This document shows, one piece after another, positions 31,120-41,389 of a DNA stretch of 64,000 bases. Both the position numbers and the translations under genes were made by a program. Positions within the stretch are counted from its first letter, which is position 1. The number at the start of each line of letters is the position of its first letter. The notes under the pieces were generated by a model. It was not told the origin of the DNA, made no database searches, and was given only the letters and a program-made list of their open reading frames with translations. This DNA comes from Sordariomycetes sp. S80-01Y (Eukaryota > Ascomycota > Sordariomycetes). The DNA lies in contig JAXQJY010000033.1 in assembly GCA_037042185.1 (NCBI GenBank), positions 930,001 to 994,000 on the forward strand. The letters are read 5' to 3'.

Positions 31120-33592
31120 ATGAAGTGGCTATCGCTCTTCGGCACCGCCGCGCTAGCGGTGGTTGCGCAAGCCTCCAACTCCTCCTGCACGCCCGTGTAC
31201 AAGAACCCCAACGCCACGCTCGATGACCGCGTCTCGGATCTGCTGAAGCGCATGAGCACCGAGGAGAAGATGTCGCAGCTGATCCAGGGCGACATCCGTA
31301 ACTACCTCAACATCACGGATGGTCGCTTCAACGAGTCGGGCTTGGAGTGGAGTATGACCAAGCGCGGCCATGCCGTTTGGACCGGCCTGTACATGACTCC
31401 CGAGATGGTCAAGAAGGGCGCCAGGATTGCTCAGGACTACCAGATCAACCAGACTGAGCTGGGTAAGCAGTCTCTAGCCGGAGCGTCTGAGTTCGACTGG
31501 GCTGACTTTCTGCAGGCATCCCAACCTACATCCAGAGCGAGGGTCTCCACGGCTTCCTCGCGCTGAACGCGACCATTTTCAACTCGCCCATCGCCATGGG
31601 TTGCTCCTTCAACCCCGAGATGGTCGAGAAGATGGCCAATGTCATTGCCGTCGAAGCCCTTGCCCTGGGCGTCAACCAGCTGTTCGCCCCTGTCGTCGAT
31701 CTTGCCCGTGAACTTCGTTTCGGCCGCGTTGAGGAAACCTTCGGCGAGGATGCCTATCTGTGAGTAGTCTGCCTCGACCAGATTTCCCCCTTTTCCTGAT
31801 AACGTTCGCAGCGCCGGTGAGTTTGGGTACCACTTTGCCAAGGGTCTCCAGGACAAGGGCGTCTGCGCCCAGGTCAAGCACTTTGCTGCCTTTGCCACCC
31901 CTGAGCAGGGCATCAACACTGCTCCCGTCCACGGCGGCGAGCGCGAGCTCCGCAGCCTTTACTTGCCGCCCCTCAGGCGCGCCATCATGGACAGCGGCGC
32001 CTGGTCCATCATGTCGTCCTACAACTCCTACGACGGCGTCCCCACGGTTGCTGACCACCACCTCCTGACCGAGATCCTGCGAGACGAGTGGGGCTACGAC
32101 TTCTATGTCATTTCTGATGCCGGCGGCACCGCTCGTCTGGCCGACGCGTTCCACGTCTGTGCTGAAGGCGACAACGAGTGCATCACCATGAGCGCTCTTC
32201 CCGCCGGTAACGATGTTGAGATGGGAGGTGGCCATTACAGCTTCGAGACCATTCCTGACCTCATCGACTCAGGTGAGCTCGAGATGGAGACTCTCGACCT
32301 CGCTGTCTCGCGTGTGCTCCGTGCCAAGTTCGCTCAGGGTCTGTTCGAGCACCCCTTCTCCGGTGTCCCTGACGATGAGATCTACGACTACCTCAACACC
32401 AAGGAGCATAAGAAGCTTGCCCAAGAGCTTGATGCCGAGAGCATTGTGTTGTTGGAGAACCATGATAATATCCTGCCCCTGAAGAAAGACGCTAATGTCG
32501 CTGTCATCGGCCCCATGGCCCACGGCTACGTCAATGTGAGTAGTGCAAGCAGCTTTGCGAAGATGGTTGCTGACTGAATCCAAGTACGGTGACTATGTCA
32601 TCCACACTGCCATGGACCGCGGAGTTACCCCTCTGGATGGTATTGAGGCTCTCAGCGAGGGAACGGTGACGTACGCCCAAGGCTGCGAGCGTTGGTCCAA
32701 CGACGATTCGGGCTTCGAGGAGGCCATCGCCGCCGCCGAGGACTCTGACGTCGCCGTGGTTGTCGTCGGTACCTGGTCCCGTGACCAGGACGAGCTATGG
32801 GCCGGCCTGAACGCCACCACCGGTGAGCACATCGACGTCCATGACTTCAACTTGGTTGGCGCCATGGGTCGTCTCGTCCAGGCAATCATCGAGACCGGCA
32901 AGCCCACCGTCGTTGTGTACAGCTCGGGCAAGCCCATCACCGAGCCCTGGATTTCCAAGGAGGCCGCTGCTCTCGTTCAAATGTTCTACCAAGGAGAAAT
33001 GGGTGGCCACGCCCTGGCCGACATTCTCTACGGCGAGGTCAACCCTTCAGGCAAGCTGTCCGTCAGTTTCCCGTACGACGTGGGTACCATCCCCGTGTAC
33101 TACGACCACCTCAGCTCCGCGCGCGCCTTCCCCAACCCTGGCCAAGAGTACGAGAACGGCACCATCGTCTTCGGCAACAACTACGTGCTCGAGGACCCCA
33201 CGGCTCTGTACGAGTTCGGCTACGGTCAGTCGTACAGCACCTTTGAGATCTCCGACATCTCTGTATCCGCGGAGGAGGTCTCCGCCGACGACACGGTGAC
33301 CGTGTCCGTCGACGTGAGCAACACTTCTGACGTCGACGGCAAGGAGGTTATCCAGCTGTACGTGCAAGACGTCGTCAGCAGCGTCGAGGTTGCGCGCTAC
33401 ACGCTCAAGGGCTTCAAGAAGGTGCTTGTCAAGGCTGGAGAGACCGAAACGGTTGAGATTGACCTCGACGTGAGCCATTGGGGACTTTGGAACCGCAAGA
33501 TGGAGTATGTCGTTGAGAAGGGTGATTTCATGATCCACGTGGGAACGTCGAGCGAGGACTTCCACGGCAACGTGACTGTGACCGTGCAGTAG
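31120..33592 (+). CDS. Secreted GH3 beta-glycosidase
   Basis: Predicted extracellular retaining beta-glucosidase or beta-xylosidase. Four exons: 31120-31462, 31516-31759, 31812-32535 and 32585-33592, giving 772 residues. Residues 1-18 are a signal peptide (MKWLSLFGTAALAVVAQA). The GH3 barrel follows, with LLKRMSTEEKMSQLIQGD, PTYIQSEGLHGF, LRFGRVEETFGEDAYLAGE, VCAQVKHFAAFA and the nucleophile segment FYVISDAGGTARL (Asp about residue 298). The second alpha/beta domain includes ESIVLLENHDNILPLKK and AVVVVGTWSRDQDE, and a C-terminal fibronectin-III-like domain ends the protein (YTLKGFKKVLVKAGETETV). The nucleophile context SDAGG differs from the common SDW of cellulolytic beta-glucosidases, so substrate is left open. 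It is not the NagZ-type N-acetylglucosaminidase of the GlcNAc cluster: the KH(F/S)PGHG motif is absent. Confidence 0.88.
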
Positions 33593-33805
33593 GCTCTATA
33601 GTGAGCTTATTGGTCTTATAGACTGCTTCCATAATGAAAAGACACCTTGAGTCCATGGTCTTTGTGTTATCCAATGTCTTTGAGGCTTCTCCAAGGGATA
33701 ATCACCTCAATTGCATTGGTCATGGTACACAGGGCCTCCTTTTTTTGGTTTCTATTTCTTATAACGACTAAACACACGAGGCCCATAATCTGCAAGCCTG
33801 TCAAG

Positions 33806-34927
33806 CTAGACTAAAGGAACCTCCTGAGTCGAGCAATGAATGCTACCACCCATGAAGGCGAGTGTAGGAGCCAGGACACCCTCGATCTTACGGCCAGGGT
33901 ATAACTGCTGCATCTTATGCATCGCCGCGGCATCAGCCTTCTCATCTCCGAAAAGGGGTAATATCACACCGCCGTTGACAACAAGGTAGTTGACGTATGT
34001 TAACGCGGGCGATTCGCGACCGGACTCGATATCCTTGATGGTGTTTCTGTTCAATCCCATCTTGTATATGTCAGGCTCCACCATTTCCGCGATCTTGAAA
34101 TTGCGGCCCTTTGCATCTGTTGCCTTTCGCAAGATTTCCACAGCTTCTCGATACATTTCCGAGTAGTCGTCATCGTAAAGACGATAAGGCTTACTGACGA
34201 CTACGTGTCCTGGAGAGATGAACCGAACAAGCCCGTCGATGTGGGAATCGGTAATGTCCAAGTTCTTCCTGCCGGGAATCCATATTATCTTGTGGACGCC
34301 CAGTGTCCGAGCCAACTCGGCTTCAATTTCCTTCTTTGTCCTGCCTGGGTTCCTATTCCTGTTGATGATGGAGCTCTCCGTAGCAATCAAGGTCCCCTCT
34401 CCGTCCACTTCAAGAGAACCACCTTCGGTTGTGAGCCAAGTCGCGATGCGCGGCGTGTCCATGTCGTCCAAGATGAAAGAAGCGACGCTTCGGCATCGCG
34501 GCGCGGCTTGCTTCCCACCCCACCCGTTGAAATTGTAATCAACGCCCAGCATCTTGGGGCTCTCTTTACCGGCCGAGACAAATGTCGGCCCCATGTCGCG
34601 CATCCAGAGATCAAGCTCGTCGAAACCAGGGGTCGGAACCACCGTAACGCTCGTCGAGCTTCGGTACAGCCTCTCGGCCTGGTCGAGCTTGCCAGGGGCC
34701 ACCAGAAGCGTCACGGGTTCGAAACGAGAAATGGCATCAGTGATGATGGTCAGGTCTTGAATCGTGTCGCCGAGATCGTTTCGATTTCCTTTGTAGACTG
34801 GGTTTTCTGGGGATGGCCAAGCCATAATGACTTTGCTCTGGTGTTCCCACTCAGCAGGTCTGCGGTATACTGATGCGATGCTTGTTGAAGCCATGGCTAG
34901 TCCTCTGGAGATGGATCGATACAACAT
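33806..34927 (-). CDS. Agmatine deiminase / peptidyl-arginine deiminase family protein
   Basis: Member of the guanidino-group hydrolases that turn agmatine into N-carbamoylputrescine and ammonia. Single exon, 373 residues, near the bacterial AguA length. Conserved segments: RRPAEWEHQSKVIMAWPSP at the start, ELDLWMRDMGPTFV, YNFNGWGGK, EGGSLEVDGEGTLIATESSI, NLDITDSHIDGLVRF (catalytic His and Asp region) and GGSIHCSTQEVP near the end, with the nucleophilic Cys at about residue 365. The first ATG is used; a second ATG at residue 12 would remove a short Arg/Ser-containing leader and is equally possible. No operon-like partner for polyamine synthesis is adjacent. Substrate could also be another guanidino compound, so the name is at family level. 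Confidence 0.87.
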   Translation of the reverse strand: MLYRSISRGLAMASTSIASVYRRPAEWEHQSKVIMAWPSPENPVYKGNRNDLGDTIQDLTIITDAISRFEPVTLLVAPGKLDQAERLYRSSTSVTVVPTPGFDELDLWMRDMGPTFVSAGKESPKMLGVDYNFNGWGGKQAAPRCRSVASFILDDMDTPRIATWLTTEGGSLEVDGEGTLIATESSIINRNRNPGRTKKEIEAELARTLGVHKIIWIPGRKNLDITDSHIDGLVRFISPGHVVVSKPYRLYDDDYSEMYREAVEILRKATDAKGRNFKIAEMVEPDIYKMGLNRNTIKDIESGRESPALTYVNYLVVNGGVILPLFGDEKADAAAMHKMQQLYPGRKIEGVLAPTLAFMGGSIHCSTQEVPLV

Positions 34928-35564
34928 GCTGGAAAGTTTTGATTGTTGGTATCGTTGGTTGGATTTGGGACTCGAAAGTGAACATGTTAGACTTTCCTCA
35001 AGGAGATAACTCTCCTACTTATACACATGTGGGAGCGAGGATGAAGCCAGCTGACAGTCTTGTGCGCATACATCTCTGCGCCTCCGAGCGCTTGTCTCGT
35101 AAAAGACAAGACCGAAGAGAGTACATGGACCATTACATGATGATTGTGGTGGAAGCTTTGTCGGCCGTGGGTCTGGCAGCCTAAGCCTAGCCAACCAGAA
35201 GCCATGCAGCGTATAGGTCTAGCCAACCAGGATCCATGTAGCGTATAGGCAACGTCTTCATTCCAAGCCATTTTAACCCCAACTACGAGCGTTGACCCGG
35301 AGTTTTATCAGATTAAGGGAAATGAACGGGGGGCGGTTCGCACAGCCTCCAATTGTCAAGGTGTAATGAGCTATTCTCCTGCCATGAGGGTACTCACTAG
35401 TGGAGAAGCTCGAGGGGACATCCGTCAGTGGACTCAGGTCCAGGTCATCGGTGCCCTCGATCGTCACTCCCGGATCACTCATCAATCGAGCCGAATTACG
35501 ACGTTGGCTCGCATTGATTCGAAACTAAATCGAGATTTTGCCTTAATTGAGGTCGGCTAATCTG
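34928..35564. other. Intergenic, with a 32-bp tandem duplication
   Basis: Upstream of the deiminase gene and downstream of a minus-strand Zn2Cys6 gene. No gene recognised. Contains the direct repeat listed next. Confidence 0.5.
35187..35250. repeat. Two tandem copies of a 32-bp unit
   Basis: Units at 35187-35218 and 35219-35250 begin CTAGCCAACCAG and end GCGTATAGG plus one base. They differ at four of 32 positions. A simple, fairly old tandem duplication; no known element. Confidence 0.85.
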
Positions 35565-37136
35565 TCAGGATCTTATGTCCCGCGGAACGAAATCCAGTAA
35601 AGCATTCGGCCATCTTGATAGATCCACAGACGCGCAATCTTCCGAATCGTGACCTTCAACGTGTATCTGAGACACATGGTGTTCAAGATATGCGGCCACA
35701 TGATTGCTGTTGAAGATGATTTCCGTGCGAGGGTAAGCGCGCAAAAGTTGGATGATTTTCCGTTTGGACGCAGGAGCCCGGCAGATGTCAAAGACAGTGA
35801 TGAGTGTCGGTATGATGTCGGCTGCAAGAGAGTATGTCGGGCGCGAAGTGGTCAAGGTCAAGATACGCTCTGCGAGCTCGAGCAACTCGCTGGCCACCAC
35901 GGTCCTCAACTGTTCGCTGCCGTCCTGCCCATTGTCTCTACTTCCATCATGCACAGTCCACTGCCAAACTTTGTTCAACATCTGAAGACGTAGAAGACCC
36001 TGTCGTTCCTGAGGGTGGCCCGATGGCGCAGCTACAAGTGGCTGTAAACGGGAGTCAAAGCTTCTCACTTGACGCTCGAAGGCCTTCCATTCCAGACAGC
36101 CCGTGCAGCCACAGCCATCAGGGCACCGGCATCTGCCGCCAACATAGTGTAAACAGCTGGAATGCTCGGTCCAAATCATGCAGTTGTAATAACTATCCAG
36201 CTTATTGAGCACTTCGTCAGCCTCCGCCATGGTTGCAAGTGCCTCCTTAAAAGCGACACTGTCCTGATCCAAAGAGGAGCGATGAGGAGCTGGATCAGGC
36301 ATAACCCGGCTTTCTGAAAAGAGCCCTGCCTGATTGCCTAATGTGTGGAAGATGAGGGCAAGACGATGTAAGCCCGGATCAGACTCCGTTTGGGGAGCAA
36401 GGTGTTCGAGCAACAGGCGTGAACCAGACTCCATGTGTCGAAGGGCGACACTTTGGTTCCCCCGTAGACTCTCGAGACAGACAAAGAGCAGGCAGCAGGT
36501 CATGATGTGCGAGACAACTGGAGAGCGCCCAGACACCATGTATGGCGCCATGTAACTGATGGCTTGGCTGTATTGGCTGCTGATGAAGTCCTGAACTTGA
36601 TGGTGGCCGAATCTTGATATGAAAGTCCAGTGGGCAGCGCCGAGCGCCGCAACAGCGGGCTGGATAAAGGACGCGTGTTGAAGCGACGCAACGACCATCT
36701 CATTCCAGAACACTGTTGAATGGGGAATATCCATCAATTCAGGGACAGTGTGTGTGAAAAAGTGCTGGTGGAAATATAGCACTGAAGGGTCCCCTGGAAT
36801 CATCCGTTGTCCAAGCATCTGTCGGCAGTGCTGATAACTGACGGCGTCAAGCCAAGCCCTTGCTTCATCGGCGTAGCCTTGGCCGTTTGCCCCTGTTTCT
36901 GCGTATCCATCGCAAACATAATCCTCGTTGCGGCAACGACGGCATGTGGGCTTCTCTTCGTCGCACTTCTTGCGCCTTTGTTTACTACTCAGAGTCAGCC
37001 GAGTGCTTGAGAGGGCCTTGCGCTGACGGGAGAGTCAACAAGCCGAGGCTGGGCTGGACACAAACCATGTTACACAACCAGTGCGGACCTTGGGAGCAAA
37101 TGCTCTTTTTTTAGGTCTCTTCTTCTCACCTTCCAT
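35565..37136 (-). CDS. Zn2Cys6 transcription factor (Fungal_trans_2-like)
   Basis: Likely nuclear regulator. Two exons on the minus strand: 37136-37066 and 36984-35565, giving 496 residues. The first exon supplies MEGEKKRPKKRAF and the opening cysteines (RTGCVTC); the 81-nt intron is placed inside the zinc cluster, after the second base of the second Cys codon, and the second exon continues KQRRKKCDEEKPTCRRCR and EDYVCDGY. Joined, the spacing Cx2Cx6Cx5Cx2Cx6C is canonical. The remainder fits the Fungal_trans_2 (Upc2/Pro1-like) class: SVLYFHQHFFTHTVPELMDI, WTFISRFGHHQ, LLFVCLESLRGN and a Cys-rich stretch CRCPDGCGCTGC near residue 315. That internal Cys cluster is unusual for the class. A short N terminus and a position apart from any pathway genes leave its targets unknown. 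Confidence 0.85.
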
Positions 37137-37776
37137 AGGGGTGGATCTTGTTGACCCTCAAGAGCGACCGTTAGTCACTACTCAATTGTGGTTTATGTTG
37201 ACTGCGTGACCGGAAAATGTCACTGCTAGGTCGGGATCGCACGCGTTGAGGCAGTGGGCCCATGAGGATACGAATCGGTGTTGCAGATGGCCATGTTTCT
37301 ATACTAATGAGAGACGTGGATGAGGACCTTATGTCCAGCTCTGGGCCTCTTCCGCCACGTACCAAAGCTTGCGGCCGTGGCTGGGATGGCCACTGACCTA
37401 GGTAACCTTATTGGGGCCGTACTATGACCAGGAGCCGGCCCAAAGAATGTCCCGCGCTGTGATTGGCTAGGCTCGGTGTGCGGTCATGGCCCACAATTGG
37501 AAGGCGGCGGGCAGCCTCGCTTCGGGCATTCTGCCGCTTGTCCAGCTCCGTTCGCGTTCAAGTCCAAATCCCTTTCTTTTCCCATAGCCCGCAACAGTCG
37601 AGATACCCTCATAACAACTCCCACAGCCGACCGGCGCGATTGCTTCTGAAGATCCATTCGATTCTGGAGGGCCTCCGTTCCGCGAATCCCACGAGGCCAT
37701 ACCTCTCTGTCTTGCGCCGACCTTGCGCCGACCACTCCTCAGCGCCTCACGCCCACCATCGCGATCAAGGGACATC
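37137..37776. other. Divergent promoter region
   Basis: Between the minus-strand Zn2Cys6 gene and rxt2. No gene recognised; the part near 37777 is C-rich leader-like sequence. Confidence 0.5.
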
Positions 37777-39312
37777 ATGGCGTCGCAGCAGGTGCTGTTC
37801 GCGGAGACGATAGCGGGTATGAAGAAGGCCTTCAAGCGAAGAGCATACGGTAAGCGCTGACGACCTTCCTCGCTCGAACTCTACAGCTGACTCCAACCCA
37901 CAGAATCCGATTCCGACTCCGAAATCGAAAGCTACGGCAACCGAGGTCACAAGTTGAAGCGACGAGCCCGTTTCGCGAACCAAGGTCAATTAGTACCAAG
38001 TGAAGGACCGAGCGCCTACAAAGAGGTTTGTTCCCGCTTGTTGATTCATTGCGTCGCGGCTGACCATCTCGACGAAGACTGTCGACTACGCCGGCCTCCG
38101 GAGGTCAATCATCCACCGCAACCCACGACTGGTTGATGAAGACGGTTACGAAATCGATACCGATGACGACGATGACCGGATCGAGGATGCTATCAACTCT
38201 GCGGCCGAGCTGAACCCTTATTCCAACATCCGTTTAGAGAGTGCGTGCGCGCCCATCCACCATTGACGAGCAAGCTAACCTTCAGAGCAGATGTTCTCGC
38301 TCCCTTGACCGCGTCGACCGACCTACCTACACACCCCACGCTCTCGAAACCCTTTACATCGCCAAACCTGACGAACCTCGTCGCTCAAAGCAGTGCCATG
38401 GTGCGCCGTGAGAACTCTTCACTATGGCGGGTCCGCCATCTCTTCACATCACTCTGTGGTGATCATGTTTGGGCACCGTGTGAGACGATGCTAGGTGCCG
38501 ACGATTCGAAGCTGTACACTGAAGATCACGTTGCGATGCACTTGCTCAGTCTGTCACAAGGGGCAGCAAACCATTCGCCAGGAGCCAGGGGCACAGGTCG
38601 AACCGCTGAGCAGCCTGCGCTCACGGCGGCACCGGGCGCTGTTGAAGATGCAGATGTTTCGATGGCGGAAGCCGAGACCGGTGCCTCTGAGCGGGAGGAC
38701 AAGCTCTCGGGTGGCGAGCCACAAAGTGAAAGCAAAGATCTACCGGGCGAGGACTCAACCTCTGGAACCAAAGAGGATTCGAAGCCACCACAAGGGCCAG
38801 CGGAATCCGACCATGCCATGACGAACGGGAACACGGACTACAAGGCCGGCCCGAACGAAGCTGCCAGAGGGGGGCATCAGGTCAATGGTGAAGAGAACGG
38901 TGCGGCTGGTAACCTGGACTCATCAAATGCCCCAGATGTGGCATCCAAGTCTTTCGTACACCCTATTTTCCTGCCGCCGGCGGGCGCAAGACCAAGTCGG
39001 GACTTGGGTGTGCCCGCGGAGGAGGCTGAGGACTTGCGCCGCATGTTGAACGCTTTCGTACAGAAGCAGGAAGAGGTCGCCCGCGGCTCACAAAGGCTTT
39101 ATGACGGATTGAACAAAGCGGAACGTCTTCGGAAAGACGTCCTTCACTGGTCCAAGGCTGAGGCTCACTGCGGGCCAAACAGGGACATGTCCGATGGTGA
39201 GGACTGGTACGACAAGGAGGAATGGGGTTTGACTGAGGACTTGAAGAAGGGACAGGATGACGAGGAGGAAGACACCACGACGACCGCCAAAAAGACGCGG
39301 GCTCGGAGGTGA
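37777..39312 (+). CDS. rxt2: Rpd3L histone deacetylase complex subunit Rxt2-like
   Basis: Predicted nuclear subunit of the large Rpd3 histone deacetylase complex. Four exons: 37777-37849, 37904-38025, 38078-38240 and 38291-39312, giving 459 residues. The Rxt2 N-terminal domain covers about residues 1-165: MASQQVLFAETIAGMKKAFK, ESDSDSEIESYGNRGHKLKR, YAGLRRSIIHRNPRLV, then acidic TDDDDDRIEDAI, and APLTASTDLPTHPTLSKPFT. The rest is low-complexity and acidic, rich in Glu, Ser and Gly, with a conserved helical patch LRRMLNAFVQKQEEVARGSQ near residue 380 and a basic C terminus. The second intron ends in the less common acceptor AAG; the other splice sites are standard. Assignment rests on the N-terminal domain only. 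Confidence 0.8.
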
Positions 39313-39767
39313 GGTGCTCCTCTGAAGCTGAAGGCTTGGTTCAGTCGGAGATACCCCTGTTTTGCATTACGACGTTTACGACCTTGGGGGAGCTTTCCCG
39401 AGATTTGACAGCCGCAGACCACGGCCATTGGAGTTTTTGTTCAGGATGGGATTTGCTTATCGACGGAGCATTAGCGGGCTGCATCACGCATAGCCTCGGC
39501 TTGCTTTGGATCTTGTTTAGACATAATTGACGGAGTACAAACCGAGCACTTCTCCAGCGTTTCAATCTGTCCCGGAGCTGTGACGGCATCCAACTGGAGT
39601 CCCGGGGCGGGTGACTTCACCGAGCCCCGCATCTGCCGTGCCGTTGCCAACGGCGACGTCAACCTGAGCTCCCGAATTCGAACTTGCAACTTTCAACGTC
39701 CAGCCTCGACCCGTACGCTTCGCATTTTCTTTTTTTGCACCTTTTGCCGTCCATCACAATCGTCACC
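39313..39767. other. Intergenic, promoter and leader of opi3
   Basis: No gene recognised. A pyrimidine-rich tract (TTTTCTTTTTTTGC) lies about 40 bases before the opi3 start. Confidence 0.5.
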
Positions 39768-40555
39768 ATGGCCGACCAATTGCAAGAACTCGCCAAGTAT
39801 GTCGATTTCGACAAGCAGTTCCTTTACAGTACGCGCTCCCGACGTCAAGGTGGTTCTGCACGACAGGCGAGCTAACTTTTGGTCAGTATCGGCAGCTTCG
39901 ATTGCCTTCAATCCGACTTTCTGGAAGTGAGTTATTCTTTCCCTGTTGATTTCTAAGGCCCGCTCAGTCACTAACACCCGCCAGCATTGTCGCTCGTCAA
40001 GGTCTGTACCTTTCGTCGTCTCCATGCGCTCTTACCTGACATTGCCAAGAATACCACAACAAAGTCCTCACCAAGCTCTTCGGCGGCCGTTCCGTGACAG
40101 CCTGCTACGCGCTCGCAGCCACAATCTTCTCCCTCGGCATCATCCGCGACTACATCTACAAGACCGCCATCTCCGAACAGCCGACGCACCCGCTCCTCCT
40201 CTCGCCCTACTCCCAGGCCGCCGCCTACACGCTCATCGCCCTCGGTAACACCTTTGTCGTCACGTCGACGTGGCAGCTCGGCATCACGGGGACCTTCCTG
40301 GGCGACTACTTCGGGATCTTGCTGGATGACATGGTCACTGGCTTTCCCTTCAATGTAGTCGGCGCCCCCATGTATGTTGGCTCCACGATGAGCTTCCTCG
40401 GCACGGCTTTGCTGTTTGCAAAGCCCGCCGGCATTCTGCTCACGGTCTGGGTCTGGGCTGTCTACACCGTAGCGCTGAAGTTCGAGGACCCCTTCACGGC
40501 GGAGATCTATGCAAAGAGGGAGCGCGAGAGGGCCTCCGGCAAGAAGCAGAAATAA
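39768..40555 (+). CDS. opi3: Phospholipid methyltransferase Opi3 (phosphatidyl-N-methylethanolamine N-methyltransferase)
   Basis: ER membrane enzyme carrying out the last two methylations from phosphatidylethanolamine to phosphatidylcholine, using S-adenosylmethionine. Four exons: 39768-39828, 39887-39926, 39985-40001 and 40050-40555, giving 207 residues, the usual size. The third exon is only 17 nt. The joined start reads FLYISAASIAFNPTFWNIVA, followed by RQEYHNKVLTKLFGG, as in the family. About four membrane segments are visible (ACYALAATIFSLGIIRDYIY; AAAYTLIALGNTFVV; STMSFLGTALLFAKPAGILL; LLTVWVWAVYTVALK). The signature LGDYFGILLDDMVTGFPFN, the methyl-donor region GAPMYVGSTMSFLG and the C-terminal KFEDPFTAEIYAKR are all kept. 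The C terminus is Lys-rich (KKQK), fitting ER retention. Confidence 0.95.
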
Positions 40556-41389
40556 GGCATACGACCTTAGCATGCAGGGACATTGTGCTCAACCAAGTCT
40601 CTGCCGTATCGATTCGCAGCGATGTTTGGCGCGCGGAGTTTTGGGCCGTTTCAACATTAAGGCCTTGGCCGAAAGGCCGCACTGGTGAAAGACAAATTCT
40701 CGGGTATTTTCAAGCAGTAGATAGATAGTTCCGATAGAAGAATAGTATGGTTTGCCTTGTAGTAGCACCCGGGTCGGCGTCCTGAGCAGAGGGGCGCCGT
40801 CATCGACTGCCGATAACGATAAACATGGAACGACGTCATCTTTCCGCTCAGCGTGCATCAAACGCCTAAGCTGCGAGTATTAGAACGAAAGGACGTACAC
40901 AACCGTGAGAAGGAGAACAGTTCGACACAGAGGTCTCTCTGTCAGCTCTTCGGGCGGATCATCAAGCATCAGGGGAGCATAGGGTCAACAGCCGAAGCAG
41001 CTACGTCAGCGGGCGTAGCTCATAAGCTTGTATGGCTAACAGCGGCCAGCCCCGCGCCGTCCCCCCACCACACCAGGCAGTGCTCCCGGCCACCTGAGCT
41101 CGTCGAGGTCGACTTCTGAATCCTAATCGGAATTCCCCTCCAATTCGTCTTTGTAAAGTTGCTTGGTGATCTTCTTAGTCAAGTCCAGAGTCGGTCGCTC
41201 GTTGCGGGCATGCCACTCCACCGACGTCGAACGCATCTCCGTCACTGCCATACTCACCCTCTCGGATCTGGAGAGCTCATCGCGAGTCGCGACAACTTCA
41301 CCCCGCTCCGTTTCCATCATCGCTCCACGAGATAAGCACTGTCTTTGGAATCGCTTCTCTAGCGCGCAGCTAGCGACCGGTTTGTTGTC
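40556..41389. other. Intergenic, promoter and leader of lsb5
   Basis: Nothing recognised on either strand. The transcribed leader of lsb5 probably begins in the last 300 bases. Confidence 0.5.

Noticed and set aside
31120-33592. GH3 gene as the nag3 N-acetylglucosaminidase of the GlcNAc cluster.
   Set aside because: It lacks the NagZ KH(F/S)PGHG motif, has the C-terminal FnIII-like domain of beta-glucosidases, and is 19 kb from the cluster.
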